NCBI RefSeq assembly: GCF_958295425.1
Contig: NC_081150.1
Location: forward strand, 4,029,001-4,093,000
DNA length: 64,000 bases
Source: Solea solea
Lineage: Eukaryota; Chordata; Actinopteri; Pleuronectiformes; Soleidae
Reading direction: 5' to 3'
This document shows positions 35,701-48,304 of the stretch, in pieces (the stretch's first letter is position 1; each line of letters opens with the position of its first letter). A model generated the notes under the pieces. That model worked only from the letters and a program-made list of their open reading frames with translations. It did no database searches and was not told where the DNA came from. A program made the position numbers and the translations under genes.

Positions 35701-38700
35701 TTTGTCCCTGTGTTTGTTAGAGAAGACTGGATTTTTAAAGAGGACGAGGACACTGTGGTTGAAAGCATTGAAAGATTTTGTTCTGCTTCGTCTGTAAAAT
35801 AAAGGACTGACGTTTGTTTGAATAAAGTAAGTCAGGAACGGACCAAATAAGACACAATTTAGTGTCACTTTGTGAGGGACATCATCTGCCACATGCAAAA
35901 GCTGCTTCACAGACAGAATCAAAGCAGGAGCAGCTACATCTACATACCATGAAATCTTAAGAACAGACTGTAGGACACTGAGATAGAATGTTTATTTTGA
36001 CAGACCTCAATCCGATGTCCACACATCCATGACTGTCACCCACATGGGATGTCTTTATGTATAAAGGACTGTAATGTCATTAGGCTCGGCTCTTAACGCA
36101 CAAAGCACCGTAGACATTAATGCAGCTTTCAGCACAATGTTCATATCACATTCAGGAGAGAGAGAGGATATTCTGCTGCTGAGGAAGCGACAGAGAGTGA
36201 TTATGAGACAACTATGACAGTCACGTCCACTGTTAGAGGTCAAGATGACGACAAGGATGTACGATCAGTATTCATATCCTCTCTGAAATGCAGAGAATCC
36301 ATTTTGGAGACCTACAAGCCTGTCCTCAATGAGATTAATCAACTATTAGATTGTGTAATTCCTTAAATGAAGTAATCTCTTTCCATTTGGCACCACTGTA
36401 CATTAACGCAATGACACAAGCACCCGCAGCGATGCTCTGAGACAGAATTAACTGTGAAGCAAGAAGATTTATATACTTTTAAATCGATCCATTATTGCAA
36501 ACTGCACCATTTAATAACTTCAGGAAGTATATCCAGCCTGTCCTGTGACAAATGGACTAACCTTTGAGTCATACATTACAGGTCTCTTTTCAGATTTATG
36601 TCAAATCTTAAAATTTGAATTTAACTGATTGCTTTGAGTAACAATTATTTTAAAATAGAAATTGTTGATTAACTGTTTGGTCTATAATGTCAAAAAAAAA
36701 TCTAAATTGACATCTTCAAATTAAGGAAACTAACAAATATGACTTATTTGTGTGCTTAAAATGACTATTATGAATATTATTTAAACTAATCTTGTGTTAC
36801 ATAAAAGTAGACTTAGATGGAGAAATACCAGAAAACCTCCCAGTAGCATGAGCACAGACCTAGTATCTTTCAGTGATTTACCCACAGTTCAGCTGTAGTT
36901 TCCATGACCGGGCACAACAAGGTCAAAGAAACCAGAGTATGTTGTTACACAGTCTCCGGCTGTGTAACACACAAAAGCACAAAATCCTGAAGTTCGCTCC
37001 ACCCTGTCAGTACGATGAAAAAGGTGTTACTGTGCTGTTTCTCCTCCCTGTCACTCCCACTGCATTCTGATGCCAGTGTGGATTCCTGTCTCATCTCATA
37101 CTTCATCAGTAGAGCCCCGTAACCACTCACTCACACATATGATCTAATGGAGCTAAAGCGAGTTTGCATCTTTGCTCTCCATCTCTGTTTTGATCCCCAG
37201 AGGCCACTGATAAGCTGCACAGCCCATAATACACTGCACTGAGGTGGACTGCACACTGAAATGACATAGGAAACGCATGAATAAATATGTAGGTTACAAG
37301 AAGTGAGCCTTTACCAGGGGAAAAAAGCTCTGCTTCTCTTCATATTCATCCCAATTCCTTTTCATCATTTTTCTATTTATACACTCTTCCATCATCCATC
37401 CCACCCCTGCTCCTCTTACCCCTCCTCCATCTCTTCACTATCTCCATTCAGCCATTTTATGATGGTCCACCCATCATGTGAGCCAGTGTGGGCAGGACTT
37501 AGCTGGTGGTCGATGGGACATATGTCTGGTTGGTCAGTCGCCCATATCATTCCAAACACCAACAACTTGAGGTTCAGCAGAAGCTCTCCACTCTCCACAC
37601 TGATACGGTGTTAATGGTGGCACTGGAAACAGCTGGTAAACCACTGGTGCGATAAATGGACAGAGGTTTGTCATGGCGCTGTGTTACCCAGAGTCAGCCA
37701 TGTAAGGTGAATCAAGCGTGTCATACACACAACTCTGTGTAATGGTGCAGGCCTGGGGGGGGGACGGTATGCTAATGTAACTTTAGCTTCACTGCCACTG
37801 CTACAGTCATTACGTATTCATGGGAGTTTGTTAGGGGGATTTTTGATCTCTGAAAATGTGAAATAATATGCCGGTGTCTGTGTGAGCAGCCTCACACACA
37901 GTCACACACAAAGGGAAATTTGTTAACCTAATAGTGTAAGACAACACTGAAGGCAAATGAACTAAAACTAAACAGAAGGCAAATCCCAGACTGACCTGAA
38001 CAAGAGATCTTTTGTTGGGAATTAAATCGATAGATTACTTAAATATCTGAACATAACAGGATCAGAATCCATGTACCTGGGACTACAGCATCTAAATGGT
38101 CAAACTGGTTAAACAGTTTTGTTTTCAGTGTTGGTGCCAGCTAAAGGACACAAAAAGATTGAAAAGTGACACTGAAGTTGCCCTTTTTCTGCAGGACAGG
38201 TAAAGGTTTTGTGTGTGTCTGTGTGAACTGTAGGGGCTGTGATTTCTTTATTGTCCAGACCAGTTCAGTAATGTAGTTACATAGCAGTTACTTATGGACA
38301 GTAGGGGACAGGAGTTGGTGGTTGGAGATTTTCAACTACAGCCTGCTCTTGCTGGCTTTTCCTGAATTGCAGACAACACCTTTAATAGTAGTTGTGCTGG
38401 TGATCTGTGAGTTAATGGCACTAGAGAAGCTATGAAGGTATTATATTATTAGTATTAATCAGTGTATTCATATAAATCTTATTATTGTTAAAATGCTTTA
38501 GCATTTACTTGACACTTAACATATGATTTGAATTTTCAATTTTTCTAATCTCTGTCGAACCGGGGAGACGTTGTGACCTTACTTTCGCCTCTGTGCAGTT
38601 TTGAGAATAACCAGTGTGTTTTAAATCAAATCACGATTGTCTTGCTGTTAATTATTAATACAGCCTGGTCCAATGAGGAGCATGCAAGTGTGGCAGTATC

Positions 38701-41700
38701 AATCTTCCAAATGCTTAAGTAATTACTCTTTAATAAAGGCTGTGAGTCAGCTGCTTAGATGCAGCGACTGATAAATCGCCCACCACAGCCAACTGCTCAG
38801 TGTCGAGCTGTCCTTTAATAAATACCTCCAAGTCACCTCTCTTCCCATCATCCCCCCCTCTCTCCCGCAGCAACCTCTCCCTCCCACATTTTCTCTATCT
38901 CACTCTCGCCCTCTTTTATGCCATTCCAATTCCTCCAAATTTTCCAAGCTCAGCGCCATGGTGACGAGTGATGCATCACCAGGAAGGAGGAGGAGGAAGA
39001 AGGAGGAGGGCTGAGTTTGAGGAGGTCAGGGTGTGGGGCGGAGGGGACCACCTCCCGGGAGGCAAGAAAGCCTCTGCTCCCTTTGTTAACAGCACAATTG
39101 GGACCGTTTCCTGGGCAACGGGTGAGCCCTGCGTAGGGGGAGGGGGAGGACAAAAGAGATGGGCGAAGGGGGAGTGACAGGGAGGCCGAGAGAGAAGGAG
39201 AGAGAGTAGGGATGGGTTGACTGAGTCAGCCGTGTCATTCACCACTGAGAAAGTGGTTAAAAACCCTACACTCTGGCAGTGTGTAGTGTCTGCATACACA
39301 CACAAAGGTTGTTGTGGACCAGCAGCTTGCTCTCTGGATGTGCTGCTCATTCACTCCACAGCCAATAAACACGGTGTTGGACATTAAATAAAACAAGAGG
39401 CTCTTTTAAAGTGCAGGTCACGCTGGGTAGGATTTATCAGACCATGTTGTGTCTGCATGTGTGTGAGAGAGTGCACTTCTCTAAAGTACATCTTTACTAG
39501 CTGGCACAATAAGCATGTTAAATGGTGTCTTTTTTTTTTTAGTTCACTGCAGCTCTGTTTTTTACAGACTTGCAGCCACCGCACACCTTTGTCAGCATTT
39601 TACACACACAGCTCTACCACACACACCTTTACCAATCCATTCACACAGCTTGGGTGGAGCATCTCGGTTTTTCTGAACAGAAGCTGTAACACGACACACA
39701 GTTTATCTGGGCGAGTTGTAAACCTGAGACAAGAGGCTGATTTAACGACCTGAATGGAGGAGGAAACGAGTTAAAGTGGAACTGAGCAGATTAAAAAGAG
39801 ACCGTTTGTGTCACTGCACGAACCCCACACAAAACAAAACGTGTCATATTCACACAAAAAGCTGGAATCCACATCAGCTACCATTTCCACAACGAATTTC
39901 CTCCCAAGGAGTTCTTTAATGGCACAGCCATTAAAATGATTTGCTGGCTTGCCTTTGGCTTCATGTAAACACACCCTCTTATCAGTCCAATTCAATTATG
40001 ATCTTCACTTTGTCCTAGCTCTAGCTCGTCCCATCTGTCCTTGAATAAGCAGTCCTTATTCTCATAATCTTGACCTGACAGTGACTCCAACATCTCTGTG
40101 AAAAAAACACCTACAGCAGCCAGACTAAACTCACTTTGACAGTATGCTTTCATCATTTTAATCCAAGAAGTGTATCAAATGATAAAAAAATGTGCCCGGT
40201 TTTATTTGTTCTGGATATTGAAAGACAATCACAATAACATAGGTTAGTTATGGTTTGGTTACTGAACAGATTGCTTCTGTTGACTGTCCAATAAAACACA
40301 TAGCTGCAAGAGTAATTTTCCACATGACTATCTTCATTACATCGATAGCAGCCTTGATATACTGTATATCATCACTGTCTCCTGATCTGAGGGGGGGGGG
40401 GGCAAGGACAGTTCATTCATTGCAGCTCAACTGATTCACTGTGAGGAACCCACACTGCTTTACACTCGTCCAATAGCCACGCTGTGCAACTATCTCCAAA
40501 GACGGGGATTGTAGCCCTTTTCTTTCGTCTTTTTGTAATGCCAGTAAGATTTGCCATGCTAACACTTATCTTATGATTGTGGCATAGTATCATTGTGGCA
40601 CAGAGATAGCAGATTCCCAGCCCTGAGGCTACTGCCCCACTTCAGCGTTGGGGTCATTCAACGGTCAGCAAATACTGACTGAGAAAGGATAGATTCCAAA
40701 ACAGAAAACATTGTATTTAAGTGTCATTGTATTGTGTCCGATAGTGAAAAAACTAAAATAAACTTGTAAACTGAGTAAATTTCCCATTAACCACATAATT
40801 AGCAACAAACAAAAAGATCACTCCTGCAATTAGAGGCACTAGACAGTAGTTTAAGTCAAATTTAGCTCAAAGCACAAAGAAAGGGGACAAGTTTAATAAT
40901 TATGTTATAATTTGTGTCCACTTTCTCAAAAACAAAAACCTTGAAAAGACCTTGAGAAGCAAGACGGGAAAAAGAAACCCTGAGAGACACCACTTCAGGG
41001 GGTTTTAGACAAAAACTGCAAGAACGGCAGGCGCTGGTTCTCATCCAACTCCCAGCTTCTCCATGGTGCAAGGCATTCATCATCATTATCATGGCTATTC
41101 AGTGGAGCTAATTCCCTTTAAAATCAACTGTCAATTCTCATTTGGCTGCCCTCAACATCTTCGAGGCTTTGAATTCTCCCATGAACTGGATCTCGGGCAA
41201 GTTATCCAGAAAACAAGAGCCAACTAGAGGCATAGTTTCTGCTTTTTGGAATGTATTCAGTTGTCCTTGTGTTTCCAACGCACATTTCTGAGCACTAAAA
41301 GAGACTTAATTGCGAATCCATGACCAATCAAAGTGAACACCGTCTAAACCAAAAGTGTTTCTCCCTGTTCACTGCGACCCACACAATGTGATGAGGAGTA
41401 TAACGCTCACCAGGCCTCAAAACAACGCTGTCTTAATAAAGTACCTGCAATGAGAGAGTCTACCAACACCAATATCATTATTACAAATGCACATTTGTTC
41501 TCAGAAATTTGAGAACTGATATTAACTTAACTTATATGTAACCAGATGGTGGGGGAAAAAAAGAAAATTGGCTAAATATATTGGCCGGGAAATCTGCAAT
41601 TATCGACCATTGGCTGCTCTGATTTCTAAAAAGCAGAGTTTTCACACTAAAATGCAACCAGCAGCATTTACTTCTCAGTTTTTAGGGCAATAAAACATCT

Positions 41701-43661
41701 GGGTAATGGACGCCCAGCATGTGAATGCAGAGTGCACAATTTATGTGTTTTTAAACAAAAACAGAGTCATACGGATGAGACATAACTTCAACTTGAAGAC
41801 CATAAAAAGAGTGTCAGGCGATGAGACAGAATTATCTTAGCAGTGACAAGAAAGGACACAGCAAGTCTGAATAGAAACAGCGAGAACAGGCAGTCAAAGT
41901 GGGATGGACACGAGTCAGTACAGTATTTGCATCTTTTTTAAAAGTGAGTGCAGCTGTGATGTTGTGTGATCTGATGTGATGCTACATGCTCCCAGGTTAC
42001 ATAAGCCCGGATTTTCATGCCATGCGCCTGCGGCTCCTCCCACCAATCATCTCCCTCTCACTCACACTCAACATGTTCTCAGTGCAGACTAGAGTACTGC
42101 AAAGTGGACAAAGCACAGATGGTCAGCAGGGCTCCACACACATCAACAACAACATCAACACTTTGCCAGGCAGGGCGGGGCGTAGTCAAAGGGTAAAAGT
42201 GATAGAGGGAGCTGGAGGCGAGGTTGGATAAACTGCGGTAAATATAGACAGATGAACAAATAGTTCAGTCAACAGAGCATCCGATCCAGTGTTGCTGCAG
42301 TGTGGCCAGTAATTGCTCGATGGATTAAATTCCAGAAATATGGGCCTACATACAGTAAAGGATGGGATTAACTTAACGAGGAGATGCATCTGCTCCATGA
42401 TTGTGTGTAAATTACTTACTCGACATTTTCTTAGAGGATAACACAGCTCTGCCAGTCAGATGTGGTGGCTGGTATTCTATAGATTATCTAATCTAAGAGG
42501 CAGAAACAATAAACATGGACTAAACATTAGGATCTGAATTTTAATCCATCAGCCGAACCAAACTGAAACTAAAATTTGCACTTTTCTTCACTCCCAGTAA
42601 TGTTAGATGGATTTTAGATGTGAAGAGTCACAATCTTTCTCCCTGATGTTTGGCCATAAACCATTTTAGAAGGACACACCCTGTTAAATCAGTAGAGTAC
42701 AATAATGTACTGTTCTCGTGGCCTCCAGGGATAAATATTAAAACTTAATTTTCCGCTTAATGTTTTGATAATACACACCCACTCCCTGCAGCTCGTCGAG
42801 CCAAATTAAAGTAGGCTAGAACTTTGATATGATCAGCTCTTAGCACATACAGCTGCGGTGTAACTATATCTAGGCTACTCATGTCCACGGGGCAGGTAGA
42901 GCAGCACATGCACTGAACCAATTATTCAACGTACTCTACATGACCCAAACATAAAATCAAACCTTACAAAAAACGACTACATGAAGCTGTGTGCAATCAT
43001 GTCCCACACATGTTCTCCATCCATGACACAATTGCACCAGCTTACGGAGCAGTAGACAGAAAAAAACAGCAGATCAAAAAACATTTGTGAAAAAGGGTAG
43101 GAAATGGAGAGCAAAAAATAATGATTATATAACAAACACATCAAATTATTATTAATAATAAAACAATAATAAAATGGGCAACTGATTAATTTACACTTAA
43201 TCGTGTAAATAGAAGGTTAAACCTGGTTCAGTTATTTTAATTCACTTATTTCTGAGACCATTGTATTCAATTTATACAATCTTGTATATTGTGACAAAAA
43301 TGTATATATTTCTATTGTATATAATAATATTTCATTCTTATTCTTCTCTTTTTTACTTCTATAAATTAGGTTGTAAATCTTGTTACAATTTTTTTAGCGA
43401 CCTGTTATGGATAGTTGAAAGCTGAGAAAAAAGGTTTATCTGCAACAATGAGTACTGTACCTCCATGGCGAGAGCGGCCGTTTGCTGGTCGTAATGGTTC
43501 AGTATATTGGGCATGAAGGTGGAGTTGTAGGACAAACCCTGACACATGCGGAGGGTGATGGGCTCACAGGTGAACATACTGTGGCTCCCTGCGACCGCGT
43601 CCATGGGAATGGCGACACACACCGTCAGCATGGACACCGACAGTGCCCACAGCAGATCCAT
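27329..43661 (-). CDS. fzd3: Frizzled-3 Wnt receptor
   Basis: Class F seven-pass receptor for Wnt and planar cell polarity signalling. Coding exons in transcript order: 43661-43461, 34625-34429, 33716-33254, 33167-32868, 32110-31859, 28802-28654, 27929-27672, 27587-27329; they join in frame to 692 aa (human FZD3 is 666). Residues 1-25 form a signal peptide. The cysteine-rich domain starts [15 protein letters not shown], has an NST glycosylation site at 46-48 and ends near [28 protein letters not shown] leads to TM1. The third and fourth exons carry TM1-TM5, the next TM6 and 28802-28654 TM7 with the Dishevelled-binding KTCFEW. The Ser/His-rich tail ends [24 protein letters not shown] and [14 protein letters not shown] segments fit FZD3 rather than FZD6. 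The exon 28654 donor was chosen as AAAAA|GTACGT because it keeps the frame into [13 protein letters not shown]. The a or b fish paralog cannot be assigned. Confidence 0.95.
29657..29704. repeat. CA microsatellite
   Basis: About 24 uninterrupted CA units in an fzd3 intron. Confidence 0.95.
30416..30712 (+). repeat. teleost interspersed repeat, copy 2 (in an fzd3 intron)
   Basis: Shares with copy 1: ATAATCGATTAATCTTTGG, TGTCTTGTTTTGTCCACACA, AAGCTTCAAACCGAT and the ending GTTTCAGCTCTAA. Same orientation on the window, about 75-80% alike by eye. A short related fragment is near 14212-14250. Confidence 0.7.
32384..32430. repeat. short retroelement-tail-like fragment
   Basis: GATAAGATAAGATAGC followed by TTTTATTTATCTCACAGTGG resembles the 3' tail (short tandem GATAA units plus a TTTATT...CAC(A)GTGG word) of a common fish LINE-derived repeat. 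Only the terminal part is present. Confidence 0.35.
34626..43460 (-). other. fzd3: fzd3 intron 1 (8.8 kb), no gene seen
   Basis: This is the intron between the first two coding exons, splitting the cysteine-rich domain after LAME. It starts with donor GTACAG and ends CTGCAG. I found no coding exon on either strand; the open frames (for example near 38950-39350) are low complexity. It contains a GT repeat (35518-35552), a GGGAA-type repeat (35660-35690) and a G run (about 40390-40402). Size and position would suit embryonic enhancers, but no specific element can be named. Confidence 0.7.
35660..35690. repeat. GGGAA-type microsatellite
   Basis: Five to six tandem GGGAA units in fzd3 intron 1. 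Confidence 0.9.
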
Positions 43662-44071
43662 GACTGTGCGGTTCGTACAGGAGGAGGAGAAAAATCCAGT
43701 GAAGGCTTGTTAAGGTAAGTGTTTGAACCCTGTTTGAATCTGGCTCGATCACCAGGGAGGAAGAATCTCGAGGCTTAAGGAGTGTCTGGCAGTCTCTTCT
43801 TCTTCCTCCTCCTCAGATCACACAGAAGTACTCTGTGTTGGGCGGCACAATCCAACAACACAGCCATGGTTGAAAGTGGCTCCATCCATCACTGCGGCGT
43901 CTGGGGCTGGAGTCTGTCACAAGACTTCCATCACCTGAGAGATGCTGTGGTCCTTTAAGACGCTGTGCTGTGAGCGGATGACTCACCCTCCTCCCTCTGC
44001 TGCCTTAATGGACGGTGGTGATGCTTCAAAGAGATACTGATGTCAACCACAGATGGGAATGATGCTGCAAT
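43662..44071 (-). other. fzd3: fzd3 5' UTR part of the start-codon exon
   Basis: Reading -, GTTTTATGTTTCAG is a strong acceptor with the exon beginning at 44071 (ATTGCAGCATC). The exon runs without interruption to the ATG at 43661-43659 and on to donor GTACAG after 43461. This gives about 410 nt of 5' UTR before the start. The boundary is inferred from splice signals only. Confidence 0.5.
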
Positions 44072-44896
44072 CTGAAACATAAAACCACATTTCAAATACA
44101 CCCTACTCTCTATACCTTCAAACCCAATGTTATACTGATACTATGTTGTATGTCAATGGCCAAAAATGACCTTTCTGTTAACTGAAAATGCAATTTAATA
44201 CAAAACTCAAGGGAAAAAGATATAAGACGGCTTTTTTAATGAGAGTTTTGGGCCACTGTGGTGGTGGGCTATGTGGATGAATTATTAGCATTAGCAGCAT
44301 TAACTATCAGCAATACATCATCATGAGCTAAATGGAATAGAGCAATAACGGTGTGAATAGACTGCTTATTTATGTACAGCTTTTTGTTTTGTGTGTTTAT
44401 GTGTTTTTTGTTTTGTTAAAGTTATGTTAAGGGGTTATGACTGGTAATTTTAGTAGTAATTTTAGCCGCTTTTAAAATAGAACCTTCTAATTCTTTGCTG
44501 CCACGTAAAACAAAATCCCTCACATCATTTTTAGTCTTTTACGCATTTTGTTGCTTTTCGTGTAACTGTTTTAAGTTTCTAATGTAATATTTTATTATAA
44601 ATTGTATTTGTTTTAAATCTTTCTTTTAACATCTCACCCTCTGTGTGTGCTTTCTCTCAGTGTACATTGTGGGTGTTCTTTTGGTGGTTCTTTAATTTCT
44701 CTAAAGCACACTGAATAACCTCTATAGTAATGTGTTATAGACACACATTTGCACGCCAGTACACACCCATAACAACCCGATACCATTCCATTCACTAACT
44801 CTAAAAATAAATATCTCCATACTATTTTAGTAATAAATGTCAAACAAACGCGGTTTTGCTATATTAATGTCATTTATACTGAATGTGTTCATATAC

Positions 44897-45060
44897 CTGT
44901 GTTAACGGTTCCTGCTGCCGCTCCTCGCCGCACATTCGTACATTAATTGCTGCTCGTAAATGAGCGAGTACGTCACGAGCGTTACCGGAGGACTCGTCAC
45001 TGTTCATTTATTCGCTTTTTTCCTCCGTTAAAACCGGTGTAAATGTCAGGCGACGCAGCG
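44897..45060 (-). other. fzd3: probable noncoding first exon of fzd3
   Basis: On -, GTTAACACAG|GTATAT at 44897/44896 is a good donor. The upstream sequence is CpG-containing and GC-richer than the surrounding DNA. It fits a noncoding exon spliced to 44071. The 5' end is a guess; no TATA box is evident. Confidence 0.4.
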
Positions 45061-45465
45061 CAGACAAAAGATGACGCTTACTTCATTACTGATAGTAACA
45101 GCGGCATAAACACAGCAGCCTGCTATGTGGCGGTGAAGACGGTAACCGAGCCGAGGTGAACCGAACAGAGCCGCGCGGTAACGGGTGTAGCTGTGCCACG
45201 TAATGAACGCGCCGGTGTTGAATGTTAGCTAACATTGTTAAAACAGCAACTTTACCTGACTGCGGTGCCGAACATTCACGTGCAGCGGCGAGGTCTCCGG
45301 TCCACGGAGCCGGTGTCTGTACTCCTCCTCAAGCAGTTAGAAACAATGAGTGAGTGCATGTCCTTTTCTCCAGCAGCAGCGGCACCCTCCTCCTCCTCCT
45401 CCTCTTCTCCTCCTCCCTCTGTCTCTCTCCTCTGTGCCCAGGGTCGAGCTCGCGACATTTTAAAA
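44930..45465. promoter_or_regulatory. CpG-rich, probably bidirectional promoter between fzd3 and a + strand exon
   Basis: A GC- and CpG-rich block (GCCGCTCCTCGCCGCACATTCG, GCCGAGGTGAACCG and CGCGCCGG-like stretches) stands out against AT-rich flanks. It contains a CRE-like half site, TACGTCAC, near 44970. On the left side is the inferred fzd3 noncoding exon (-), on the right an ATG-led exon with a perfect GTAAGT donor (+). The human FZD3-FBXO16 pair is also head-to-head. Confidence 0.5.
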
Positions 45466-45550
45466 ATGGCTTCCAGTCGAACCCGTCAAACTAAAAGCAT
45501 CTCCGACAAAAGTAGACTAACACAGAACTTTCACAAAATAGAGAACACAG
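45466..45550 (+). CDS. putative first coding exon of an unrecognised + strand gene
   Basis: An ATG in good context (AAAATGG) opens 28 codons beginning MASSRTRQTKSISDKSRL and ending HKIENT, followed by a consensus donor CACAG|GTAAGT. It lies at the right edge of the CpG-rich promoter, head-to-head with fzd3. The basic, Ser-rich N-terminus is not a family I recognise. The frame extends further upstream to an ATG at 45235, but that stretch is Ser/Pro low complexity and reads like 5' UTR. It could be an alternative 5' exon of the first fbxo16 copy, or a separate gene. Confidence 0.4.
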
Positions 45551-45832
45551 GTAAGTGGCTTAATTGAGCCTACACTTTTACACTTCCTTCTTTATACATA
45601 TAAAATAGAAGAAGGACACACTTAATCATTTGGAGGACAATGTGAAGAGAATTCTAGAATTTTGGAAATTGGCATTCTACTCAATTTCATGGAAGCATCT
45701 AGATTCTCTAGAGTCAGTTGGCAGAAATAGGAAATACTATACAAATATTTGTTTGTGTAAGTGTAAAATGAATTTAACATAAAAATATTTGTTTTTTGTT
45801 GCTTAAGAATATTTATTTTACGTGTACTTTAG

Positions 45833-45867
45833 GCATGTACTTGATGAAGGACGCCATCTTGGTTCAG
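45833..45867 (+). other. weak candidate second exon of the unrecognised gene
   Basis: TTTTACGTGTACTTTAG precedes 35 nt that read in frame from the exon above (G, then MYLMKDAILVQ), followed by CAG|GTGTGT. Phase matches (1 to 0). The exon is tiny and no later exon can be connected with confidence, so this is a suggestion only. Confidence 0.2.
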
Positions 45868-45976
45868 GTGTGTTAATTAGTATACAGTATTAATGTATAG
45901 TAGTGTAAAGTATAAAAGCCCATTTCCACCACTTGAAAAATGTATATGTATACATATATATATATGTATGTATATA

Positions 45977-46007
<31 letters not shown>

Positions 46008-48170
46008 TAGTAACTCATAATTCTGAGATACATTCTCATATTTTGACTTATTTCATAATAATTAGATACTTTTTGTTTATTATGACTTTGTATTTCATAA
46101 TTAAGAGATGCCTACTCATAATTATGACTTACTATCTCATAATAATGAGAAACTTTCTCCTAATGTTGACTTATTATCTCATGATAACGAGATACTTTCT
46201 CATAATTATGACATACTAAATAGGCTTTCATAGTGAGGCATTACAACTTTCAAAACTGTAATAATATTACAATAACTAAGCAATTACTGCTGAGTGACTA
46301 TATTACTCTATTGCAATTTGTCATTTGTCATTTGACAGCTAATTATTTTTTCAATAAAGTAGATTCAGTTCCAGAAGAAACTTGAACATCATGTTTTTAT
46401 TGTATTTACTGACACATTAAGTAAAAATAATGAGGGGTGTAACATTACTTTTGATACTTCCTGGTGCAGACTGTATTTCACTTAATTTCCATTAAAAATA
46501 CCATGGGTTAAAAAAAGAGGGGGAAAAAGAAAAAATTTCCTTAAATATTGTAAAAGAAATACTAAATAATACTATTATGAGCATGTATGATTTCAACCCA
46601 ACTTGACCTACACCTTCACCTATAGTAATCCTGGCTTGTCCTATGTTAAATGTTTAAAACCATGACTGACTGATACAACTATAGGTCAAGCCAGGCCTTC
46701 TCTCTAATCCTGGATTCCCTATTTCTGATTTTGTGACACAACCCTCTGATGCTAATGTTTAAACACGCAGAAAGTCAAAGAACAGCTTTTTAAACATATA
46801 TGTATCTTTATTTTATTAAGATTAAAGTAACACATGAAACAAGAGCCAGCACAAACCCAGTACTTATAAACTTATAATTTGTGTTAGTATTTACTTAGAT
46901 GTATTGAAACCAATCATTTCAATTGTGTAAATAGCAGATTGCAGATAGCAAAGGGCGTTATTCACAGCAGCCATCTTGACAGATCTCAGGAGGAAAATCG
47001 CAGGTGATGACTGAATAAGTTACATGTCGCTTGGCATGTGCTGGCTTACTGTCACACATTCCTGACTGAGATGAGTGAAAATGTCTGCTGTAAATGAAAA
47101 AGCTGTGGCGGTGGGCGTGGTTGACAGTCAGCTGGAAGTGGAGGTGTGGAGGTGTGCAGGTGTTCAGGTGGCTCATGAAGCAGTGTCAGGTGAGCTGATT
47201 GTCACAGCTGATGCTCGTTTTGCTCTCCCTTGCAGTCGCAGCCTGGAGCCTGTGAGGCTGACTGCTGCACACTCTAAAGAAGATGCTGTTTTGTGGAAAC
47301 CTGGACGTGTATTGGCCAAAGAAGCCAGGACGCAAGTGCGGTTAAGTTTGTATTTTATTTTCTTTATGTGTGGGCAGTAGCGTTGATAATAATATTCCTT
47401 ATTAACTGTTTGTGGCCTGACCTGCATCAGTTGTTGAGTGAACTCATGGTGGAAGCATATTACTGCTGCGTCTTTATGTTTTGAGAACAGTTAGGGTAAT
47501 TTCCTGCTGGGCCATTTTATCAAATGTTAGTGTACCTTGTATTTTTCTCCAAATATGTTGTTTCTTCTATCATAGTATTGCCAGAGCCTCCCCAAAACAA
47601 ATCTATGACTTTTTAAGGCATTTGAATACCCCTTAGAATGAAATACCAGACCAAAATGGAAGGTCAGTATTCATTTTAAGCCCATATGGTAAATAAAAAA
47701 ATAAATGAGAAATTTTCTATAATCTTTAACAGAGTTGAGAGCTGTGTGTACTCTGGATGCAACTGGCTATCTCCAACTTGGGCCTGCAAACCTGGTTAAC
47801 CATCTGTTTTATGGGGAAATTAAAATCATGTTAATTTAAAGGGAATTTTTGCATTGTATTTCTTGTCCTGCCTTCCAATATAAATAATTTTAAATGAGGC
47901 TGCATCAACTAGCAGACATAGTAAAAAGGTAAGCAGTGATGCACGAGAATGACCAGTCCATGTTCATTGTTGACCATTTCTCCCAGCAGCCACATTTCTG
48001 CAATATTAATACATTTGCTTTGGTATATTATGATGATACTTTGTGTGATGCCATTTTATTCAGTGAAATGTTGAGTATTATTAAATATAGTACCTGAGAA
48101 ATCAACATTGACAAGTGTGAAGCATTACACTGTATAATACATACTGGTACTGTTTAAACCTGCTCTCTGG
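45868..48170. other. gap between the unrecognised exon and the tandem duplication
   Basis: Mostly AT-rich noncoding sequence. It holds a TA-rich microsatellite (about 45951-46008), a quasi-palindromic repeat array (46014-46219) and a 101-codon open frame at 47075-47380 on +. That frame contains KEDAVLWKPGRVLAKEA but cannot be assigned. I see no other supported gene. Confidence 0.5.
46014..46219. repeat. degenerate quasi-palindromic AT-rich tandem repeat
   Basis: About 200 bp of imperfect copies built from TCATAATTATGA-like and ATCTCATAA/TAACGAGATAC-like words, recurring at spacings of roughly 25-50 bp on both strands. It directly follows a TA microsatellite. The 108-residue open frame over it is simply the repeat translated. 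Confidence 0.7.
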
Positions 48171-48304
48171 CTCGTCTGAAAATCAACCCTCTTGCCACAC
48201 TAGGTTTTGCATTTTACTTTGAAGGAGGAATTGCTGCGTGGTTTCCTGTTGTGATCTGTCTCTGTGGGTGTAACTTGATAAAGCGCTCTCCCTCCTTTTC
48301 TTCA

